Assembly (NCBI GenBank): GCA_002812745.2
Contig: NCSJ02000032.1
Span: 124,001-188,000, forward strand
Source: Scytalidium lignicola
Taxonomy: Eukaryota; Ascomycota; Leotiomycetes
DNA: 64,000 bases
Direction of reading: 5' to 3'
A model generated the notes under the pieces. It was not told the origin of the DNA. It saw only the letters and a list, made by a program, of their open reading frames with translations, and did not search any database. The stretch's first letter is position 1. Each line of letters starts with the position of its first letter. Of this stretch, positions 36,146 through 47,673 are shown piece after piece. The position numbers were made by a program, and so were the translations under genes.

Positions 36146-39100
36146 ATGAATCGGTTTAGATCGAAGAAGAAGGGAAAGGATGGAGCTGAAGGGCCGAATA
36201 GGCCATCATTAGAAGATGTGCCTCCAGTGCCAAAAGTCTCGAAGACCTTCAGACGTAAAAAGCAGGAGGAGCCAGAGGAGAAATTTGAACTTGACCTCAC
36301 AAATGCGCTACCATCTTCGGATGATTTCCGTACCAGTCTGCTGATGAATGGATTATCAGCTCGGTTTTCAATGTTACGTGAACAAGATGACCCGAACTCG
36401 AAGATTGGTAAAGCTAGTGATGATAGCGTCTTATTCCCAACTAAACGTCAATCGAGGCTCAATGGTTATAATTTCCAGGTACAATCACAGGGACTTTCTG
36501 ATATTGCTGAAGTCTCGTCTCTTAATGGGTCAATTCGACCACCTTTCGCATCAAAACCAGAGGATGGCTATGGGACTGATGACGATTCTGGATACGGTGG
36601 TGGTAGTGTTATGAGCCGCCCTAAACCTGGGGAAGGAAACGTTCTATTTGGCGGTCGTCAGAAGATATACAAGCTTAACGCTGGATCGGGAGGTGCAACT
36701 AGAGGTCGAGCGTTATACGATGATGATGTGAGCTTGTCAGCATTTCAAAAGCTTCGTCAACGAGAGAGAGAGCAACAAGAGGAACAAGAGGAACAAGAGC
36801 GCCGAGAACAAGAGCAAGAGCGAGAGCAACAGGACCAGGACGATCTTGATGGCGATATGAGTGTGCAGAGCTCTTCACGGCCAGGTTCGCCAACACTTCC
36901 AGGGTACAATCGCAAGAGAGAAACATCGTCAACAACATCGTCAGGTGGTCCTTCGAATGCCAGAATCTCTACTGCAGCGACTTCCATCACATCCCAAAGG
37001 ACTCCATCGTTGAGTGGAAGCCACACACCAATCACTCCCAATCCTCTCTCTACCTCCTCCACATTTGAGAGAACCATGACCAAAGGGCGACGTTTATACG
37101 AGACTGGTCTGGATCAGCATCTTCATGAACAACAAAACTCGGCCATGAATAGATTGGATAACTTGTCCAGACGTAACCTCGGAACGCAGACGCCTCCACC
37201 AGGCTTCACTTCACCTACTGAGACCTATCAGAATCGGGATGTCTTTAATCGGCCACAGGTTGCCGGAAAAGCGAGCATGCCGAACCTTCGTACTGCAAGT
37301 CCAACCCCGGCTGGATCGAGCCTTGGAAAGTCCGATTTCGGCGTAAAACGGCCTGGCAATATTGATACGAAACCAGCACATGGAATTGCCTCACCTCCGT
37401 TGAGCCCACCGATCGGCGAAATCGAGGAGCACATGGTACTTAAAGTACAACCGAACGATAGGGGAAAGGCCACTGCTCTAGGAGCCTTTCAGAAGCCTCT
37501 TCAGCCATACGACGAAAATAAATACACCCAACGACAGCTCCAAATGCAGCAAGGTCGAGGAACGCCTACTGAACGAAGCAGGTCACCACCTCGTGCATTT
37601 GGTTCTCGGCAACCCGCTATGGGTCGTGCGCGTGGAGAGTCAAATGCTGGCTATTCGTCTAGCAGGTCCAGGTCGAATTCATCAGCTCAGCGACAGTTCA
37701 TGCCTCAGAGTCGCATTGCAGAAACCCCTTCCCCCAATGGCAACAGATTATCATCTGAGCCCGATGCGAGTCGCGGAGGTACATTTTTGAGTTCACCAAA
37801 TGAAAGCGTAGTTGATCTGTCCAATGATCGAGAAGATCAGCAAAATGGATTATTTCATAATGAGCCAGCACCGGGAACCAGTAATGGTTTCCCTCGAAGT
37901 CCACAAGTCACCATTGAGCGGCCTCCTGAATCAGAACATCCAGCAAACCGACACGAGCCTTTTGGACCATATAGTGCAAGCAATGCGACTAGCCAAGATG
38001 TTTCAGTATCTGCAACAGAGTCTAGTAATGAGAAGCCTCCAATCGACTCCCCTACTTTAGGCCCAACTACTGGATTGAGCGGGATGATCCGTCAGCATCT
38101 GAGAGGAGCTAGCAATGCGTCTTCAATATACGGTAACGATTCATCATCGGGTTTTGACTATCAATTTCCGTCTGAGCCAATGCCTGGGAATGACTCTAAC
38201 TCAGTGACTAACACTTGGGAGGGTGAGGATTGGGATGATGAGTTCTACGATGAGAAGAAGTTTTCTCTTGACAATTCTGCTGCTGGCTTTACAAATGTGG
38301 GTATCTCGACTAAGAAGGATGGTCAAGCAGAACAATCTACAGATTGGGAGAAGGAATTAGCCAATCATCACCAGAGGACCTTCAGTTCTGAGACGCAAAA
38401 GGAGCGTGCAGAGTTCCACAATGAACTTGCCGAGCGACGGAGACGGGTACAAGAGAACTTGAAAAGCCTCGTTGAGACCGAGACGAATAAACCCGCTAGT
38501 CCATCCACATCAGCAGATTGGTTAAGAGATGGTAACCAGCAACACAAGAACAGCACATTAGATGCTCTCAAGCAGAAGCCAAGTCTAGGATCTTTAATCA
38601 CTAAACAGAAAGATGGAGGATCGTCAAAGGCAATGAAGATGCTTGGTATTGGGAATGCAACAATCACCACAGGCACTTCTCCAAGTAAGCCGAAGTTTGA
38701 TGAAAGTGGAAAAGAAGACGATGAGGAAGAATCATCACGAAGCAATACGAAGCATGGAATTAGTCCGCAAACGAAGGCGTTTAGACAAGCTCGGCGAGAG
38801 GCCCAGCGGGCAAAGGAACAGGAGTCTATGATGAGACATCATCCTGGGCGTTCGCTCAATCCGGTAAATGGCCATTTCCCCAACGCTTCTGTACAGAGTG
38901 CTGAATGGGTGAAGTCTGAATCTGGATGGTCCCGGGTGAAGCCTGTAGAGAACCTGCAACGAAAAGTGCCTGCCACTTGGGTTGATGATGTGCCTACAAC
39001 CTTCCAACCACGCCATTCAACCCGTTCTCCAAGTCGAGAGAGAAAACCTCCGCCACTCTCAGGGTCGTTCCGTAACGGAGCAACTGGTTCCGATTCACGA

Positions 39101-39895
39101 TCACCATCTCGTGCCATGGCGCGTGACAGGTCAGGTTCTGATAGGCATCGTGAGGAGACTACCTCAAACTCGTCCCTGGGAGGTCATGACGAGCATCCTG
39201 CAACCCGCCCACCCGCGAGATCGCCAATGACTCCTGGTGCTCAGTTTCAACCTTCACCAAGCTTTCCCCCGGTCAACGTTCCAACTGGGAGAAGTCGGAG
39301 TAACAGTAAATCTCCTGCTCTAGGCCAGTCTGAAACCGACAACCTGCAACCGAGTGCCGCTGGCATGCCTATGGATAATGGAATATCTCCTAGACCTTCT
39401 CCAGTTGCTCCTTTTGTCCTAAACCCGACTCCACCCCAAGCCATGCCTCCTGGAAACACAGATGTGCGCATGCCAACTGGTCGGAAGAAGTCTGTTAACA
39501 AATCAGAGATCTCTGAACCAGTTTTTATATCATCTACTTCCAGGGTTTCCACTATCAATCTCCCTCCTGGAGCATCTCTCCATAATGGAGCTGAAGCACC
39601 ACCTATTCCACCAGTGAATCCTCGTCGAAGACAAACACGTACCATGTTCGGAGCTTTTGGCAAGAAGGATGAAGCCAATCACCCTATGCCATCTCCAAGT
39701 CCTGAAGATATGAGCACGTTCTCAGCAGATGAGGCGGACCACCCAGCGACATCTCGACAGAATATCCGCAAAATCTCTAGCGAAGGAGCTGGACTGAATG
39801 CTAGAGCTCACCATGAAACTCCTACATCTGCTATGCCAGGCTATACACCCCCATCTCGTAGTCCTCCTCGGGTAGTGGAAGGTGGAATGTTTTAG
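36146..39895 (+). CDS. Large disordered protein of filamentous fungi, function unknown
   Basis: Single exon, 1249 aa. The start CAAAATGAATCGG has A at -3. The basic N-terminus (MNRFRSKKKGKDGAEG) is followed by short segments that look constrained: LDLTNALPSSDDFRTSLLM, LSARFSMLREQDDPNSKIGK and GEGNVLFGGRQKIYKL. Residues about 209-240 are a Gln/Glu/Arg-rich helix. The acidic aromatic motif WEGEDWDDEFYDEKKF is near residue 692, and a charged helix (KERAEFHNELAERRRRVQEN) near 750. The rest is Ser/Pro-rich with RSPSR-type sites. There is no catalytic domain, signal peptide or membrane segment. The pattern of short islands in disorder suggests a scaffold with linear binding motifs, probably a phosphoprotein. 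I cannot name a family. Confidence 0.8.
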   Translation: MNRFRSKKKGKDGAEGPNRPSLEDVPPVPKVSKTFRRKKQEEPEEKFELDLTNALPSSDDFRTSLLMNGLSARFSMLREQDDPNSKIGKASDDSVLFPTKRQSRLNGYNFQVQSQGLSDIAEVSSLNGSIRPPFASKPEDGYGTDDDSGYGGGSVMSRPKPGEGNVLFGGRQKIYKLNAGSGGATRGRALYDDDVSLSAFQKLRQREREQQEEQEEQERREQEQEREQQDQDDLDGDMSVQSSSRPGSPTLPGYNRKRETSSTTSSGGPSNARISTAATSITSQRTPSLSGSHTPITPNPLSTSSTFERTMTKGRRLYETGLDQHLHEQQNSAMNRLDNLSRRNLGTQTPPPGFTSPTETYQNRDVFNRPQVAGKASMPNLRTASPTPAGSSLGKSDFGVKRPGNIDTKPAHGIASPPLSPPIGEIEEHMVLKVQPNDRGKATALGAFQKPLQPYDENKYTQRQLQMQQGRGTPTERSRSPPRAFGSRQPAMGRARGESNAGYSSSRSRSNSSAQRQFMPQSRIAETPSPNGNRLSSEPDASRGGTFLSSPNESVVDLSNDREDQQNGLFHNEPAPGTSNGFPRSPQVTIERPPESEHPANRHEPFGPYSASNATSQDVSVSATESSNEKPPIDSPTLGPTTGLSGMIRQHLRGASNASSIYGNDSSSGFDYQFPSEPMPGNDSNSVTNTWEGEDWDDEFYDEKKFSLDNSAAGFTNVGISTKKDGQAEQSTDWEKELANHHQRTFSSETQKERAEFHNELAERRRRVQENLKSLVETETNKPASPSTSADWLRDGNQQHKNSTLDALKQKPSLGSLITKQKDGGSSKAMKMLGIGNATITTGTSPSKPKFDESGKEDDEEESSRSNTKHGISPQTKAFRQARREAQRAKEQESMMRHHPGRSLNPVNGHFPNASVQSAEWVKSESGWSRVKPVENLQRKVPATWVDDVPTTFQPRHSTRSPSRERKPPPLSGSFRNGATGSDSRSPSRAMARDRSGSDRHREETTSNSSLGGHDEHPATRPPARSPMTPGAQFQPSPSFPPVNVPTGRSRSNSKSPALGQSETDNLQPSAAGMPMDNGISPRPSPVAPFVLNPTPPQAMPPGNTDVRMPTGRKKSVNKSEISEPVFISSTSRVSTINLPPGASLHNGAEAPPIPPVNPRRRQTRTMFGAFGKKDEANHPMPSPSPEDMSTFSADEADHPATSRQNIRKISSEGAGLNARAHHETPTSAMPGYTPPSRSPPRVVEGGMF

Positions 39896-40773
39896 TGGGA
39901 TTCGAATCTTTAAAAGGTATCGATAATCAAATTCTACTATATTTCTCTTATATCCAAAAACTGTTTCCACTGCATGACACGGTCGTATTATCCCCACAAT
40001 GTTGTATACTTTTATTTTATTGTTCCGATTTTTCTGCAGCACTTTTACCTTAATCGAACCTTGCGGCGCCTAAAAGGGTCATAAAAAGGGACTACTTTAG
40101 GCGTTTTCAGAAGCAGTGAGCTCGGGCTTTCTTTTACAAAATTACATATTTCTGGGAATTTAGGGATTGATCAGACATGTGCGGTACTGGCACCGTTCAT
40201 ATTTTCCTTGGTGTGGCTCCTTTTTACTACTTGTAATAGTTTGCGGCAGCATGATTTGCAGTGGATGACTGTCTAGTGTGAAGAATGACAGCTCAGCTGG
40301 ATCTGTGAGTGTCAGACCCTTGAGGAGATTTTCTTGTAATTATTTCTTAGCTTTGTATGAGGTGAGCTGAAGCTGGAGCTGGAGCGGAGATTGAGAGGAT
40401 ATGAGAACACGGACGCAATTATACCTTAGCTGAGTGCCTGTTCGGACTACCGAGCAGAAGGCGTTGCAATGTATTTTATAAAATACCTAAATACAAATAT
40501 CAAAACATTGCAGCTCTCTGGTGATATGGACAGTGATGTGGACTGTTGAGTGTTACAACTTGATGTAAGCTGAGATTTAATAAGTATTACTGGAGGATTC
40601 GTAGGTGGGGATGACAACTCTCAGCCTTGCCCAGAGTTTCGGTCAGGGGTGTCCAATCACTAGCGGATACAGCACAGGCGGTAAGAGCAAGTTGGCATCT
40701 CCAGGTTTTGACAACTGTTGGATTTCGAGATAAAGAGAGAGAGCATCTCAATTCACACCCCCAACAGCTCAAC
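39896..40773. other. Intergenic region before glucosidase II beta gene
   Basis: 878 bp between two plus-strand genes. It contains the 3' UTR of the upstream gene and the promoter of GTB1. A purine-rich GAGCTGAAGCTGGAGCTGGAGCGG stretch near 40365-40390 is the only local pattern. Nothing else seen. Confidence 0.55.
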
Positions 40774-42696
40774 ATGACTCGGATAGACAAAGTCTTGCTG
40801 TTAACAACAGTTACTTCCGTGCTGGCTGCGGAGTCTTCTAGACCTAGAGGCGTTGGCCCAGAATGTAAGTTATCTCAAAGAACAACAAAATCCAATTTTA
40901 CTATCTGCTCTATCTTGGCCCTCCTACTGCCCAACAAAATCCAATTGACATAGAGCATTCTTCTATTCCGATTCAAATTATAACGGAAAAAAAATAAAAT
41001 AGATAAATTTACTGACGGATTGCGATTTAGTTGCCAAGTTCTACAAAAGCAAGGATACATTTACTTGTATCTCTGACCCCGAAATAACAATCCCCCTTTC
41101 CCGCGTTAATGACGACTACTGTGACTGTCCCGATGGTTCAGACGAGCCTGGTACATCAGCATGTACATACCTCTCACGTCTCTCCCCGCAATCACCATAC
41201 CAGGTCGTCGGTCTAGATAATGCATCTGGACCTCAGTCCCTCGCTCTGCCTGGATTTTACTGCAAGAACAAAGGCCACCGACCAGAATATCTCCCATTCA
41301 CATACGTAAATGATGGTGTATGTGATTACGAGGTCTGCTGCGATGGCAGTGATGAGTGGCAGGGTGTGGGAGGCGTGAAGTGCGAAGACCGATGCAAGGA
41401 AATTGGCAAGGCGTGGAGGAAGCTTGATGAGGAGCGGCAGAAGAGCTTGAGGGCTGCGTTGAAGAAGAAAGATGAGCTTGTTGCTGAGGCGAAGGGTCTG
41501 CGGACTGGTGTGGTTGAGGAACTTAAGAAATTAAAGGATGAGATTGTGGCTCAGGAGCAGAAGGCTAGGGAGTTGAAGGTGAAGTACGAGGAAGTGGAGA
41601 GGAGGGAACGCGGGAAGGTTGTTAGTAGCGCTGGTGGTAAAGGAAGCAGAACTACTGTGTTGGCTGGACTTGCGAAGCAGAGGGTTGAAGAGTTGAGGGG
41701 TGCGCTGGTGGATACCATTGCCACGAGGGACGCACTGAAGGAGAAGGTTGCTAATTTGGAGGGTATCCTGGCAACGTTTAAGGAGGAGTATAATCCTAAC
41801 TTTAATGATGAGGGTGTGAAGAGGGCCGTCAAGGCTTGGGAAGATTACGCCGCTAATAAGGATGCTGCTGATCAGACAGACAATTCTGCTGTCGAGAGGG
41901 ATTATAATGAGATTGCCAAGCTTGATACCGAGGAGGAAGGTATCAACTGGGCTGAATGGGAGACCGAGGAAGAAAGCGACGTTGAAGCTAGTAAGTATGC
42001 TCCTAGATTTACTTCTAGAATTGTGACTAATTGGCCTTTCTAGTCTACGCATTCGAGGAGTATCTTCCCAAGCCACTTCGTAACTGGATCCATGATAAGT
42101 TGTATGAGTTCCGCCTTGTACTTGTCCAAAATGGCATCCTTGCCGACAACGCTAAATCAACGTCGGAGTCCAAAGCTGTCAATGATGCTCGCAGTGCCTG
42201 GGAGTCGGTCGACAACGAGGTAAAAACGAAGGAAAATACCATTCAAGATCTCCAGGCCGACCTCGAGAAGGATTATGGCGTGGATGATATCTTCCGTGCT
42301 CTGAAAGGAAAATGCGTATCAAAAGACCAGGGCGAATATACATATGAACTATGCTGGTTGGATCGAACCACCCAGAAGAGTAAGAAGGGTGCTGGCAATA
42401 CCGGCATGGGGTCTTTCACTCGGTTTGATAAGATGTATATTGATGAAGATGTTACCGCTGGTGGTAAGGGATTGGGCCAGGGGGAGCGCTTGGTACTTAT
42501 GTATGAAAATGGTCAGCACTGTTGGAATGGACCGAATCGACAGACGACTGTTGTACTAGGTTGTGCAGAAGAAGATGAAATTTGGAAGGTTGTGGAGCAG
42601 GAGAAGTGCTTATACAGGATGGATGTTGGTACACCAGTTGTTTGTGAGAGGAAACAGCCAGCCCTAGCGCAAGGAGAGACGAAGGATGAGTTGTAG
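40774..42696 (+). CDS. GTB1: Glucosidase II beta subunit (ER N-glycan quality control)
   Basis: Three exons: 40774-40864, 41031-41990 and 42044-42696; 567 aa. Exon 1 encodes a signal peptide (KVLLLTTVTSVLAAE). Residues about 30-110 form the two cysteine-rich LDLa-like modules of the family, with YCDCPDGSDEPGTSAC and VCDYEVCCDGSDEW. A charged coiled coil follows (about 120-400). The C-terminal MRH (mannose-6-phosphate-receptor homology) domain spans about 440-550, with YTYELCWLDR, MYENGQHCWNG and EKCLYRMDVGTPVVC. The last four residues are KDEL, a lumenal ER retrieval signal. The subunit retains and positions the alpha subunit (GH31), which trims the inner two glucoses and drives the calnexin cycle. 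Intron 1 (166 bp) is long for this window. Confidence 0.95.
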
Positions 42697-42925
42697 AGGG
42701 CGGTTTGAAGTTGAGATCATGATTACACGTTAAATATGTAAAATATGGAGTTCTTAAAAAGGAGAAAGCATCCGCACGACGATTTCACGAACCAAAGTGA
42801 ATATTGGAATGCAGCATAGATGTTCAATCATATCATTACAAAATGCTTGGATGTAGTCGTAACTACAGATGCAACTTAAATATACATCGTCTCATCATGA
42901 TTCGTGTTTCTAAGCCCAGAAAATC

Positions 42926-45226
42926 TTATCCTGCAGGCATCAAAAGCCTAACAATGGTTCTCACAGCAACAAGAGGTCCTCGTTCCCTCACCAGTCTGTC
43001 GAAAGTTTCTGGTACTTTTGTCAGACTGTGTCTCTCGTCTATCTCCTGCCCTGTCAGGAGAGTCAGCTGTGTGTTCTACATTTGTTTTTGTGCATCGACT
43101 GGGACAATACAAAGGGCTGTGAAGATATGGGAATGAGACTTACAACTCCTTGGTAACCGCGTGGCGGCCGAGACAGAGCTCTCGACCTCGCCAGTCCAAT
43201 CAAACCCGATCTTCCATTCTAACCTCAATTCAACCTCCTCACTCTCTATATCCATGGCAGTACGACCTAGGTGAGGAAGTAATTGTCTTCTCGTCCATTT
43301 AAGCTTTTTATTAGGGTTGTTTCCGTCATTATTAGTCTCATCCTCCTCAGTTCCAGCAGCATCGTCGCCTTCAACCATCACAGCTACAGACCGTTTCCGT
43401 TTCCTCCGATTATTCTGTTGATATCGTTCATAGCTCAGCCTTCTAGCTTCAGGAGTCCCGAACTCGCTTTCAACAGCACACCAAAATCTTGCTCTCAAAA
43501 GAGCCGTTTCGAACCATCGTGTCATAGCCCAGCAGATCACTCCTATATCTCTTCCTAGGACTCCTTCATCACCAGCTTTCTGCCGTATGAACGGGCCTAG
43601 TTCATGCTCGGCGGTTGAATCTAACTTTTCGATATCAATAGAGGCGATGGAAAGCGATTTTGGGTTGACAATCATGGAAAGACGAGCTGAGAATAACCCA
43701 GAAGGAGACCTGGCCGTTATGAGGTGCTTTTGAAGGATAATAGCTTCATTGTTTGATGATGGATCGCCAGAGTCTGATGCCGGTGTGGGAGGGAGTAGAA
43801 CAATATTCGAGGAGAATCTGAGTGGACTAAATAGCGTTAGGTGAGGTAAAGGGTCATCTACAGGTACTGGTCTATGAGATCCAGGTGCTGTGCTTGAGAC
43901 GAGTGTAGCATCAACAGGTGGCTTCTTTGGGCGCATGGAGAAAGGTAAAAATGAGCGTATTGACTTGAATGCACTTGTTGATTTGGGTTCGGGCTCTGGA
44001 GGTAACTCGGGCTTTGTGGTTCTAAGTAGCAGAGCAAGCAGCTCTTCTGGGTTCGGAGGAGCAGTCAGTTCGACCTTCCCTGATTCATGTTGTCGACGGA
44101 GTCGTTCAGTCTCCTTAGTTGCCAAAGCTACGTCTTTCCGTAACTGCTCAAGTTCCCTCCGTAAGTCATTCCTAATCTTCCTCTTCGCCGCATGAGGATC
44201 TTCTGGGATCACGAATCTGGCAGATCTTCGCGGCTCAGAATGCTTCGGTGGACCTCCATTTTCCTTCTGATGTACAGTGGTATGAGAGCGTTCCTTTAGT
44301 GCAGGTGCCGGAATTGGAACCGGAGCCGGCTTTAAGGGAGATGCCTTAAATGGTTCCACTCGTTCTTTAGTTTTCCTTGCCCTCTTGCTCGGTGTATGAT
44401 GAATACCTGTTGGAGTAGTTGTAACCACGGGATCGGGTATGCCACGTTGGGTGGGTGTTGGCGGTAGTTCTGGCTCGGTCGGTGGTTGTGGCCTGTTCAT
44501 TGTTGTAGATGTATCGGGTTGAGAGATTGACGGCTGATCATCCGCTGTCGGTGCAGTTGAGGGAGGTGCGGCTGCTGGAGACACAAAAAGTTGTCCTTCT
44601 GTTCTCACATCGGTGGGCTCCACCGCCCGAGCTTGTGAAGTCACAGGAGATCTCCTTAATCCGGTCCTCTTAAATGGATTAATATTCTCCTTGAAAGGTG
44701 ATTCATTGTCATTTACTCCATCCGCTGCATCCCCAGCTCCATCCATCGTATTCAACTTTGGTGTCCTTTTCACTGGAGATCGTGACGGCCTCCTCGGTTT
44801 AGAAGACAGACCACCACCTACTGATGCTACTGATCGTGAGCGTGATCGTCTGCGCGCTGGGGCTTGAGATCCTTCAGCCAAACCCGTATCGACATTATTA
44901 CTGGCTTCCGTGGTCGATCCCGAAGAAGTTGTCAGTTGTCGTTCCCTACCGTCATCTCCAAATAAACCAGGAGGAGGCACTTGCGCAGAGCTTCCTACAT
45001 CTCCTGACCTCTCCACGCTTTTCCCAGGTGAAACAGGCTTGTTCAACAATTGGGGATTGTGTCGTGCCAGACTTGCTCTCGTCGGTGAAGCGAATGATGG
45101 CCTCGCTGAGAACGTTCGTGCGCCATCTTGACGAAGGACAGGAATATGTGTTGGAGTGGTAGGCGCGTCTCCCGGAACTGATGTCGTGGGCGATGTTTTG
45201 CGCCGTTTACTGGGAGATTCTGCCAT
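42926..45226 (-). CDS. Protein of unknown function with disordered N-terminus and coiled coil
   Basis: Two exons on the minus strand, 45226-43144 and 43050-42926, 93-bp intron, 735 aa. The donor lies after LPRS; splicing replaces a short read-through tail by WQEIDERHSLTKVPETFDRL and ends in RLLMPAG. Residues 1 to about 340 are Ser/Pro/Arg-rich (SPSKRRKTSPTT, TPSKRARKTKERVEPFKASP) with SP/TP sites and nuclear-type basic clusters. Residues about 345-383 are a coiled coil (RNDLRRELEQLRKDVALATK). The C-terminal 300 residues are globular, mixed alpha/beta (LTLFSPLRFSSNIVLLPPTP, DIGVICWAMTRWFETALLRA). The overall plan resembles kinetochore or chromatin proteins, but I cannot assign it. Convergent with GTB1, 229 bp apart. 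Confidence 0.78.
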
Positions 45227-46551
45227 TGATTAATAGTGTTTCTTTGGCAACTCCATGGTCTTCAGATTCGTATCAAGAGTATCCTTTAGGCGTTAGAGGG
45301 TTGTTATAGTAACGACGGTTGTTCGAAGACGCGGGGAGGATTGATACTTGTAGAGAGAGATTCGCGTATTGATCGGAGGACGCGACTTGGGGTGGGCATC
45401 TTTTTTACCGACAGTCCCTTGCCTACTACGCCCACTACCAATGTAGATATGGTGGATCCAAATCACAACTAATAATTACTTTTATATTTCTTGTTCCTTA
45501 CAGCAATATTAGTCGTACGTTATATATTATTTAAAATCACTATCCTTTTAAGTTTATATAACCTTTCTTTCGTCCCGGGCTGGCTGCCGTCTGCCGTCCC
45601 TCTTGTTCTCTTGTCGTGCCTCTAACTCGCAGTAAATATAATTAATACAATACCGCAACCTCGCCACGATCCCTCCCGGCTGCGCGAGGACCGAGAGACT
45701 CTCTCTTTCTCTCTTACATTAAGTTACTTGTATTCTACTTTTTTTTTTTCTTCTTTCGGCTTTTAAAAAGTAACAATTTTAACTTATTATGTTTTATTTT
45801 CTAAAATTTCGTGGGTAACTTAAAATGTCATCTTTTATACAGCACAGTACGAAACGAGGGGTAAATCGGGTGGTTTGCAGGTCTGCTTAACTTACTCTGT
45901 ACGGAGTATTTGAGTAGTCAATGGAATCGCCAGAATGAACAGACGGCCCAACGAGAGGCGTTCCACTTTTGTCCATATCACGTAAGCGGCTCCATATTCT
46001 TTATTTTGCATTGTTTAATTATTGTATATAGCTACTGTAGTTTCTCGAACATAATATCTACCAAGCCGTTACAATCAAAGCTTGCGACTCGCAGGGATCC
46101 TATGCACGTAATAGCCTTGTCCATATTGGGCAATAACTTAATCGTTTAATTTATCTAAATGGTAGCATCATAGCATCACAGCATCACAGCATCACAATCA
46201 TCACCATCATCACACCCTTGCATGAGGTACGGGTCCTGACAGATACAAACACTCTTATATAAACTAGTATATGCTCCCCCTTGGTATTTCATATCCTTGG
46301 GAGACATTTTCTCCTCCTGGTTTCTTCCATACTCTGCTTATCCAGACTCCTTCAAAATTTACTCGATAATTAAATGGGAGAAGGCGGTCTCGAGGTCGTC
46401 ATTAGAGATGGTGCAACAAAACTAGTGTTCTGCATTCTACGAGTTACAATTCTCCCCGTTGCATTCATTGATGGGAAATTGGAGTATCTTGGCTCTTGAT
46501 TCTTGACCCTTGGCAGGCTTAATGACCCCCCTTTCTTTTCTTCTCAGCTCT
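45227..46551. other. Intergenic, promoter side of the unassigned 735-aa gene
   Basis: 1.3 kb between two minus-strand genes. It has AT-rich DNA with a T9-10 run near 45740, TACGGAGTA at 45900-45908, and an octamer satellite at 46164-46215. No coding region seen. Confidence 0.55.
46164..46215. repeat. Octanucleotide microsatellite (AGCATCAC)4 plus ATC repeats
   Basis: Four copies of AGCATCAC (the first ends in T) at 46164-46195 run into ATCATCACC-type trinucleotide repeats. Intergenic. Confidence 0.8.
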
Positions 46552-47673
46552 TCACAGCTTGCTACTCCCCTGACGAGAGAGATGCGCCCCACCATCTAGG
46601 CTTATATCCACTCCGTTTCTGAGGTTTAATTAATTAGCAACTATTCAAATAACCGGACCTGCGGATTCGGGCATGGGATGCATGTCTCACATGTAGCTCC
46701 CTGCTGGTGAGCACAGATATATCACCACCCCAGCGATATCCTCTGGCTCTCCCAATCGCTTGCGTGGATTAGCTGCTCCCAGTGCATCCTCTCCTCCGAG
46801 TATGTCAATAAGTCCTGAGGCCAGTTTACTAGGGAAGAAGCCAGGTGCAACGACGTTGGTGGTGATATTTCGCGGTCCTAGTTCTATCGCAAGGTTTCTG
46901 CCGAGATGCTATTGTCCCATATGAGTTTTGCTACCCACAAAATAAATCATGCGAAACCTACATGTGCAGCGGCTTTGGAGACCGCGTACATGATGGTACC
47001 ATTCTGTCCTGTATGAGGTACACTGATTCCTGCTACAGAGCTCATAATGATAATCCTGGAGGGATCCTTCGCTGTACCAGACGCCTCGAGGAGAGGTGCA
47101 AACCTGGAATACTTCAGATCGTCTTTCCATTGGGTGATTGAGGTTGATTTGATGTTATTTTTTTTTTGGTACCAACTTACTTCTGTGCCAAAAGGAATAC
47201 ACCTCGCACATTCAGATCCAAGATCTTAGCACTTGCATGATCGGGAGCATCTTCGAATTTTGAACCCCATGTTGCGCCAGCATTTGCAACGAGAATATCA
47301 AGCTTGCCCTCAATATTGCGAACTTGCTCAACCAGGCGCACTATCTCGTCTTCTCTGGCTGCACTCGCAGCAATACCAATTGTGCTTCCTGCAATGCCGT
47401 GCAGCTTGTTGAGCTTCGCGACCGCTTGATCCAGACCCTGGGGGCCACCAGCCTTGCGTGCTGTAATTATGACCTTCTTTGCACCAGCTCTGAGGAGTGC
47501 TGTGGCAGTATGAAGACCAAGACCTCGAGAACCTAGAGCGTTTTAGTTTCCTGCTGGTTTAATTATCGTCCTTTTGCAATTTCCATCTGCAGGGTCGATT
47601 ACTCACCTCCAGTGACCAGGGCTACCTTTCCATCCAAACGAAACATTCCATCAAAATCCCGTAATTCTGACAT
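46552..47673 (-). CDS. Short-chain dehydrogenase/reductase (SDR)
   Basis: Five exons on the minus strand: 47673-47607, 47532-47181, 47103-46962, 46908-46691 and 46618-46552; introns 52-77 bp; 281 aa. Classical SDR features are all present: TGGSRGLG (residues 21-28, NAD(P) binding), NAG (106-108), catalytic Ser in MSS (160-161), and YAVSK (Tyr178, Lys182). The last 22-codon exon supplies NGVDISLDGGAHLS, the usual C-terminal strand; reading through the last donor would stop right after GSYM. The sequence around PRKRLGEPEDIAGVVIYLCS is like fungal 3-oxoacyl-reductase/RhlG-like SDRs. Substrate cannot be told. Cytosolic, no targeting signal visible. Arg25 after the glycine motif favours NADPH, by inference. 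Confidence 0.9.
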
